40,351 nt of DNA, taken from the NCBI GenBank assembly GCA_903839195.1, contig CAIMBK010000061.1:1-40351 (forward strand), in the 5' to 3' direction. The notes under the pieces are model-generated. The model made no database searches. It was not told the origin of the DNA and saw nothing but the letters and a program-made list of their open reading frames with translations. Of the stretch, positions 35,322 to 40,351 are shown in pieces (within the stretch, counting starts at the first letter, position 1; the number at the start of each line of letters is the position of its first letter). The stretch comes from an uncultured Bacteroidota bacterium (GTDB lineage Bacteria > Bacteroidota > Bacteroidia > Flavobacteriales > Flavobacteriaceae). A program made the translations under genes and the position numbers.

Positions 35322-36593
35322 TTAATTGATGATGTCAAAACCACAATATGGTCGCAAAACTTCCGGGATTACGATTCCTTCGGGCGTTTGATAATTTTCT
35401 AAAATTCCAGCCAAAACTCTTGGCAAAGCCAATGAACTTCCGTTTAAAGTGTGCGCCAATTGGTTTTTTCCATCTTTATCTTTAAAACGTAATTTCAAAC
35501 GATTGGCCTGAAAAGTCTCAAAATTAGAAACCGATGAAATTTCCAACCAACGGTCTTGCGCTGTAGAAAACACTTCAAAATCATAGGTTAAAGCAGAAGT
35601 AAAACCCATGTCGCCGCCACAAAGACGCAAAATTCGGTACGGTAATTTCAATTCTTGAAGGATTGATTTAACGTGTTCCACCATTCCGTCAAGGGCTTTG
35701 TACGATTTTTCTGGATGTTCGATTCGTACAATTTCGACTTTATCAAATTGGTGCAAACGATTTAAGCCACGCACATGCGCACCATAAGAACCCGCTTCCC
35801 GACGGAAACAAGGCGTGTAGGCGGTGCATAAAACGGGCAATTCATTTTCGTTGAGAATCACATCGCGAAACAAATTCGTAACCGGAACCTCAGCGGTTGG
35901 GATCAAATACAAATCGTCGATCGTGGAATGATACATTTGACCTTCTTTGTCGGGCAATTGTCCCGTTCCGTAGCCCGATGCTTCGTTTACTAAGTGCGGC
36001 ACTTGCACCTCGTTGTAACCTGCAGCGGTATTTTTGTCTAAAAAATAATTGATTAAAGCGCGTTGCAACTTGGCTCCTTTTCCTTTATAAACCGGAAAAC
36101 CAGCGCCCGTAATTTTTACGCCCAATTCAAAATCGATAATATCATATTTTTTTACTAATTCCCAATGCGGTTGGGCTCCTTCGTGCAAAACGGGAATTTC
36201 GCCTTCTTCAAAAACGTTCAGATTTTCTTCAGGTGTTTTTCCTTCTGGAACAATATCGGCAGGAAGATTGGGTAATGTATATAATTTTTGAGTCAATTCA
36301 TGAGCCAAAGCATCTGCTTTTTCAGCCAAGTCTTTGCTTTTTTCTTTTAACAAAACTGTTTTTTCTTTCAAAATAGCCGCTTTCGATTTTTCGCCGCTTT
36401 TCATTAAATCGCCAATAGAGGCCGCCAATTTATTCGCTTCAGACAAAATTGCGTCTAATTCTACTTGTGTAGCACGGCGTTTTTCGTCCAATAGAACTAC
36501 TTCTTGTATGGTAGATTTGGCATCGATGTTTCGTTTTGCCAATGCTTTGATTACCTTTTCTTGATTTTCTCTAATAAATGAAATTTGTAACAT
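35322..36593 (-). CDS. serS: Seryl-tRNA synthetase
   Basis: Class II aminoacyl-tRNA synthetase of 423 residues. The N-terminal antiparallel coiled-coil arm that grips tRNA-Ser spans about residues 25-105. Class II motif 2 is TPCFRREAGSYGAHVRGLNRLHQFDKVEIV and motif 3 is NGSSLALPRVLAGILENYQ; the serine-site segment TAEVPVTNLF is also present. It heads the reverse run serS-TPR-DUF4286-rsmA-mgtE-dehydrogenase. TAAATTTG on the reverse strand, 21 bases before the ATG, is the probable -7 box. Confidence 0.97.
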   Translation of the reverse strand: MLQISFIRENQEKVIKALAKRNIDAKSTIQEVVLLDEKRRATQVELDAILSEANKLAASIGDLMKSGEKSKAAILKEKTVLLKEKSKDLAEKADALAHELTQKLYTLPNLPADIVPEGKTPEENLNVFEEGEIPVLHEGAQPHWELVKKYDIIDFELGVKITGAGFPVYKGKGAKLQRALINYFLDKNTAAGYNEVQVPHLVNEASGYGTGQLPDKEGQMYHSTIDDLYLIPTAEVPVTNLFRDVILNENELPVLCTAYTPCFRREAGSYGAHVRGLNRLHQFDKVEIVRIEHPEKSYKALDGMVEHVKSILQELKLPYRILRLCGGDMGFTSALTYDFEVFSTAQDRWLEISSVSNFETFQANRLKLRFKDKDGKNQLAHTLNGSSLALPRVLAGILENYQTPEGIVIPEVLRPYCGFDIIN

Positions 36594-36614
36594 ATCTGGA
36601 ATGAATTAAGACCG

Positions 36615-36622
36615 CAAATTTA
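36615..36622 (-). promoter_or_regulatory. -7 box for serS
   Basis: TAAATTTG on the reverse strand fits TAnnTTTG and ends 21 bases before the serS ATG. No TTG lies at the ideal 19-base spacing; the nearest is 25 bases upstream. Confidence 0.5.
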
Positions 36623-36721
36623 AGGAAATGTTTTGTATAAAATGGGCCAAAATGAAAAACTTCAAATGGCAAGTTTTTAGGTAATTAATGGCTGTAAATT
36701 TGAGGATAAACGCAACCCGTA

Positions 36722-36751
36722 TTGTATTTATAATTTGATTTCTTATATTCG
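36722..36751 (+). promoter_or_regulatory. Candidate promoter of the M1 aminopeptidase
   Basis: TTG (36722-36724), exactly 19 bases, then TATATTCG (36744-36751), one mismatch to TAnnTTTG. It ends 17 bases before the TTG start codon. Confidence 0.45.
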
Positions 36752-36768
36752 CTAAAAAAATATTACCC

Positions 36769-38694
36769 TTGAAAAAAATTATTTGCACTTTGCTGATTTT
36801 GGTTCGATTTTCTTCATTTTCGCAAGAAACACATCAAAACAACTTTGGAATTGCTGAAACAGAAAAAATTTCAGCCGCCAAAACCATGAATTTGGCTGTA
36901 AATCCAAATACATTAAACTATGATGTTACCTACCATAAATTGGAATTCACCGTTGATCCTGCGGTTTATTTTATAACTGGAAAAGTAACCACAACTTATA
37001 CTGCAATTTCAAACATGACTTCGTTGACCTTTGATTTAAGCAATACTTTAATTGTTAGTTCGGTTAAAATAAACAATTCGGCTTTGGTTTTTTCTCAAAA
37101 TACAAATGAATTGGTAATTACTTTGCCCACAACACAAACTGCGGGAACGCAAGCCACTGTTGAGATAATTTATGCTGGTGCGCCGCCACAAAACGGGTTT
37201 TTTGCCTTTACAAGTTCGACACATGGAACGCCTCCAACTCCTGTAATGTATACCTTATCCGAACCTTTTGGCGGACGCGATTGGTGGCCATGCAAACAAG
37301 ATTTGAACGATAAAATTGACGCAATTGATGTTTATATCACGGCGCCATCGCAATATGTAAGTGTTTCTAATGGCATTGAACCAGAAGCTCCAATTGTAAT
37401 TGGGGGGAATAAAACCACTCATTTTCATCATGGTTATCCGATTCCGGCCTATTTGATTGCGATTGCCGTTACCAATTATAGCGTTTATAATCAGACTGCG
37501 GGAACCGCTCCAAATACTTTTCCAATAATCAATTATATATATCCGGAAACTTTAGCTTCCGTTGAGACGCAATTGGCTCAAACGCCATTGATTATGGATT
37601 TATTCGAATCATTATTTGAAATTTATCCTTTTCATAACGAAAAATACGGTCATGCTCAATTTGGTTGGGGCGGCGGAATGGAACACACGACGGTTTCATT
37701 TATGCAAAATTTTAGTAGAGGTCTTATTGCTCATGAAATGGCGCACCAATGGTTTGGCGATAAAATTACGTGTGGCACTTGGAAAGACATTTGGCTTAAT
37801 GAAGGATTCGCAACCTATGTAGCCGCTTTGGTAATTGAAAATTTTGATGGCGCGAGTGCCTTTATTACCGAAAAAGGAAGTATGATTAATAATATTACTT
37901 CGTCTCCAAACGGAGCAGTTTATTTAACTGATACACAGGCATTAGATGTAAATCGGATTTTCAGTGGCAGATTGACCTATAATAAAGGCGCTATGGTTTT
38001 GAACATGCTACGTTTCAAAATGGGCGATGCGTTGTTTTTTCAAGGAGTAAAAAATTATTTGGCCGATACTAATTTGGCTTATAAATATGCCATTACATCC
38101 AACTTGCAATCGCATTTGGAAGCCATTTATGGAAGTAGTTTAACGGAGTTTTTCAGCGATTGGATTTACAATCAAGGTTATCCGATTTATAACATTACGG
38201 CACAAAATTTAACGGGAGGTCAGGTGAAATTTGTGGTCAATCAAACGCAATCCAACGCATCGGTTTCGTATTTTGAAATGCCCGTTCCGGTGCGTGTTTT
38301 TGGTGCCGGCGGAGAAGAAATGGATTTGGTATTAAACAACACCGCAAATGGCCAAATTTTTATAGAAAACGTTCCGTTTGCAATTACTAGTTTGACTTTT
38401 GACCCAGAAAAAAACATCATTTCAAAAAACAGCGTGGTGACTTTGGGCGGCAATGATTTTGAATTTGATACGTCGGTGATGCTTTATCCAAATCCGGTTT
38501 CAAATGTGGTTTCTATTGATTTTTCGAATAATGAATTTGTTGCCAATGCGACTTTTTTTAATTCCATTGGACAAAAAATAAAAGAAACTACCACTCAAAA
38601 AACCTGGGATGTTTCCAGTTTTGAATCGGGTATTTATTTCATTCGGGTGGCAACATTGGAAGGAACAAAACAATTTAAGTTTATTAAAAAATAA
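36769..38694 (+). CDS. Secreted M1-family metallopeptidase with type IX sorting domain
   Basis: Exported zinc aminopeptidase-like protein of 641 residues. The start is TTG, chosen because it gives a full signal peptide (MKKIICTLLILVRFSSFSQ); no ATG offers one. The N-terminal beta domain (about 45-240) is followed by the catalytic domain with zinc motif LIAHEMAHQWFGD plus the distal Glu in WLNEGFATYVAAL. The substrate-binding GAMEN motif of classical M1 enzymes reads GGGMEHTT here. The last 75 residues (VMLYPNPVSNVVSIDFSN ... ESGIYFIRVATLEGTKQFKFIKK) are a type A T9SS C-terminal sorting domain, so the enzyme is predicted to be exported through the outer membrane by the type IX system and anchored or released at the surface. 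Confidence 0.9.
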   Translation: MKKIICTLLILVRFSSFSQETHQNNFGIAETEKISAAKTMNLAVNPNTLNYDVTYHKLEFTVDPAVYFITGKVTTTYTAISNMTSLTFDLSNTLIVSSVKINNSALVFSQNTNELVITLPTTQTAGTQATVEIIYAGAPPQNGFFAFTSSTHGTPPTPVMYTLSEPFGGRDWWPCKQDLNDKIDAIDVYITAPSQYVSVSNGIEPEAPIVIGGNKTTHFHHGYPIPAYLIAIAVTNYSVYNQTAGTAPNTFPIINYIYPETLASVETQLAQTPLIMDLFESLFEIYPFHNEKYGHAQFGWGGGMEHTTVSFMQNFSRGLIAHEMAHQWFGDKITCGTWKDIWLNEGFATYVAALVIENFDGASAFITEKGSMINNITSSPNGAVYLTDTQALDVNRIFSGRLTYNKGAMVLNMLRFKMGDALFFQGVKNYLADTNLAYKYAITSNLQSHLEAIYGSSLTEFFSDWIYNQGYPIYNITAQNLTGGQVKFVVNQTQSNASVSYFEMPVPVRVFGAGGEEMDLVLNNTANGQIFIENVPFAITSLTFDPEKNIISKNSVVTLGGNDFEFDTSVMLYPNPVSNVVSIDFSNNEFVANATFFNSIGQKIKETTTQKTWDVSSFESGIYFIRVATLEGTKQFKFIKK

Positions 38695-38797
38695 TTTATT
38701 GGTCGCCATTAAGAATAATTCGTTAAATTTTAATTAATAAACGTCTTAATTCAGATGGAACGCAATACTATTGTAGGATATATAAAATAGAAAACGC

Positions 38798-38805
38798 TAC
38801 TTTTG
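38798..38805 (+). promoter_or_regulatory. -7 box for rseP
   Basis: TACTTTTG matches TAnnTTTG and ends 28 bases before the rseP ATG. The nearest TTG upstream (38771-38773) is 24 bases away, longer than ideal. Confidence 0.5.
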
Positions 38806-38833
38806 TGCGTTATAAAAAAATCGAAATTAAAAA

Positions 38834-40177
38834 ATGGAAATCGCAATCAAATTAGGTCAATTTTTATTGAGTTTGTCTTTATTAATCGTTTTGCACGAAT
38901 TGGGACATTTTATACCTGCCAAATTATTTAAAACCCGAGTGGAGAAATTCTACTTATTTTTTGATATCAAATATTCTTTATTCAAAAAGAAAATCGGCGG
39001 AACCGAATACGGAATTGGTTGGTTGCCTCTTGGGGGCTATGTGAAAATTTCGGGGATGATTGACGAAAGCATGGACAAAGAACAAATGGCTTTGCCCCCT
39101 CAACCTTGGGAATTTCGTTCAAAACCAGCTTGGCAACGATTAATAATTATGTTGGGCGGCGTTACGGTAAATTTCCTTTTGGCATTTGTAATTTATATTG
39201 GAATGGCATTTGCTTATGGCGATATTTTTATTGCCAATGCCGATTTGAAAGATGGTTTGGCCATCGAAAATCCCGCGATGCAAAAGGCCGGATTTAAAAC
39301 GGGCGACAAAATTTTGTCTATAGACGGCGCAACAATTGAGAAGTTTGACAATGAAATCAATGCCAAAGTGGCGATGGCGAAAGACGTTTTGATTGAGCGA
39401 AATGGCGCCCAACAATCGATAAAAATGCCTCATGATTTTATTGATCAATTGACAAAATCGGAGAAAATTCCTTTGGTTTCGTTGCGAATTCCTTTTGTGG
39501 TTTCTAGTGCTTCCTCAGAATCTTTTAATAAAAATTTGATCGCAAAAGACCAATTTGTTTCGTTAAATGGTCAGCCGACAAAATATTTAGACGAGGCTAA
39601 TTTGGTTTTACAAAATAATAAAAACAAAACCATTACGGCTGTGGTGTTGCGAAACGGACAAGAAGTTTCTTTGCCTGTTGTGGTTACTAATGATGGAAAA
39701 CTGGGAATTCGTTTGGGACGATTAACGATTCCTGAGTTGGATAAAATGGGTTATTATAAAGTTAGCCAAGTCGAATATGGGTTTTTTGAATCTTTTCCAA
39801 AAGGAATAGAACGCGGAAAAGACCAACTTGTCGGTTATGGCAAACAATTGAAAATGATTTTCAGTCCGAGTACGGGTGCTTATAAAGGAGTTGGTGGGTT
39901 TAAAGCCATTTTTGACGTGTTTCCATCGTCTTGGAGTTGGGAAGTTTTTTGGAGTATTACGGCATTATTGTCGATAATGTTGGGGGTTATGAATTTGTTG
40001 CCAATTCCAGCGTTGGATGGTGGTCATGTGATGTTCTTATTATTTGAAATTATTACGCGTCGAAAACCGAGCGATAAATTCATGGAATATGCTCAAATGA
40101 CTGGTTTTATATTACTTATAACGTTGGTTTTGTTTGCCAACGGGAACGATATTTATAAGGCGATTGTTGGGAAATAA
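38834..40177 (+). CDS. rseP: Site-2 protease RseP (M50 family)
   Basis: Inner-membrane zinc protease of 447 residues that cleaves transmembrane segments, for example of anti-sigma factors. The first helix carries the zinc motif LHELGHFIPAKLF near residue 22; the third zinc ligand is in NLLPIPALDGGHVMF near residue 390. Between them are one or two PDZ domains (AIENPAMQKAGFKTGDKILSIDGATIEKF near 140-165, and SLNGQPTKYLDEANLVL near 240-256), and there are four transmembrane segments overall. The length equals that of E. coli RseP. It precedes the tRNA-Asn gene. Confidence 0.95.
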   Translation: MEIAIKLGQFLLSLSLLIVLHELGHFIPAKLFKTRVEKFYLFFDIKYSLFKKKIGGTEYGIGWLPLGGYVKISGMIDESMDKEQMALPPQPWEFRSKPAWQRLIIMLGGVTVNFLLAFVIYIGMAFAYGDIFIANADLKDGLAIENPAMQKAGFKTGDKILSIDGATIEKFDNEINAKVAMAKDVLIERNGAQQSIKMPHDFIDQLTKSEKIPLVSLRIPFVVSSASSESFNKNLIAKDQFVSLNGQPTKYLDEANLVLQNNKNKTITAVVLRNGQEVSLPVVVTNDGKLGIRLGRLTIPELDKMGYYKVSQVEYGFFESFPKGIERGKDQLVGYGKQLKMIFSPSTGAYKGVGGFKAIFDVFPSSWSWEVFWSITALLSIMLGVMNLLPIPALDGGHVMFLLFEIITRRKPSDKFMEYAQMTGFILLITLVLFANGNDIYKAIVGK

Positions 40178-40204
40178 GTTTTTTTGAAATTTTATTGCAA
40201 TTTG

Positions 40205-40235
40205 TTTGCGAAAATTAAATTTCGGCTTATATTTG
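40205..40235 (+). promoter_or_regulatory. Promoter of tRNA-Asn
   Basis: TTTG (40205-40208), a 19-base spacer and TATATTTG (40228-40235) are an exact match in sequence and spacing to the Bacteroidota -33/-7 consensus. The box ends 26 bases before the mature tRNA. Confidence 0.85.
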
Positions 40236-40261
40236 CAACCGCTTTAAAAGGCAACACGCCT

Positions 40262-40335
40262 TCCTCCTTAGCTCAGTTGGTTAGAGCATCTGACTGTTAA
40301 TCAGAGGGTCCTTGGTTCGAGCCCAAGAGGGGGAG
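40262..40335 (+). tRNA. tRNA-Asn (anticodon GUU)
   Basis: A full cloverleaf of 74 nt. The acceptor stem is TCCTCCT / AGGGGGA with one G-T wobble, the D stem GCTC / GAGC, the anticodon stem TCTGA / TCAGA around the loop CTGTTAA (anticodon GTT), and the T stem CTTGG / CCAAG with loop TTCGAGC. The discriminator base is G, as expected for Asn. The 3' CCA is not encoded (GCTA follows) and must be added by CCA transferase. A consensus promoter lies directly upstream. Confidence 0.97.
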
Positions 40336-40351
40336 CTAATTGAAAAAAGAG

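Overview
The window looks like an ordinary chromosomal segment of a flavobacterium (Bacteroidota, Flavobacteriaceae). The evidence is low GC, promoter -7 boxes of the Bacteroidota type (TAnnTTTG), few purine-rich Shine-Dalgarno sites, a TonB-dependent receptor with an N-terminal carboxypeptidase-D-like domain, lipoproteins with DUF4270 and OmpA domains, a type IX secretion C-terminal sorting domain, an OlsF-type aminolipid synthase, and atpD-atpC standing apart from the other ATP synthase genes. I see no transposase, phage gene, integrase or CRISPR array, and codon use and base composition look even throughout. Only the first gene (bioB) is cut by the window edge.

Layout. 1-5965: biotin synthesis. 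bioB and recX run forward; facing them is a reverse operon bioF-bioD-bioA plus a divergent beta-ketoacyl synthase with an altered catalytic motif. 6090-7378: a forward three-gene unit of two tandem DUF2975 membrane proteins and a small Cro/C1-type regulator. 7419-9286: atpD-atpC (reverse) with a heptad repeat between them. 9510-13878: TonB-dependent receptor plus SGNH/GDSL lipoprotein (reverse). 13988-18344: reverse operon of a glycogen-synthase-like N-domain protein, a DUF4270 lipoprotein and glmS. 18454-25252: forward run panC, panD, a YbhN-like membrane protein, an alpha/beta hydrolase-like protein, radA and an AsmA-like/GT51 transglycosylase fusion. 25249-28096: reverse aldo/keto reductase, OmpA lipoprotein and xth. 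28239-30047: olsF-like bifunctional acyltransferase. 30054-36593: reverse run serS, TPR protein, DUF4286, rsmA, mgtE, 2-hydroxyacid dehydrogenase. 36769-40335: forward M1 aminopeptidase with a T9SS tail, rseP and tRNA-Asn.

How the genes fit together. Two vitamin pathways (biotin; pantothenate by panC-panD) sit with envelope functions: GlmS supplies glucosamine-6-phosphate for peptidoglycan and lipopolysaccharide, GT51 polymerises glycan strands, OlsF makes membrane aminolipids, RseP cleaves membrane proteins, and the lipoproteins and receptor populate the outer membrane. The most interesting points are proteins that keep a family fold but have lost or moved catalytic residues: the biotin-operon ketoacyl synthase, the glycogen-synthase-like protein and the alpha/beta hydrolase with Asp in place of the nucleophilic Ser. 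I did not find a clear-cut new defence or mobile system here. All functional calls come from reading the protein sequences by eye; no database search was run.
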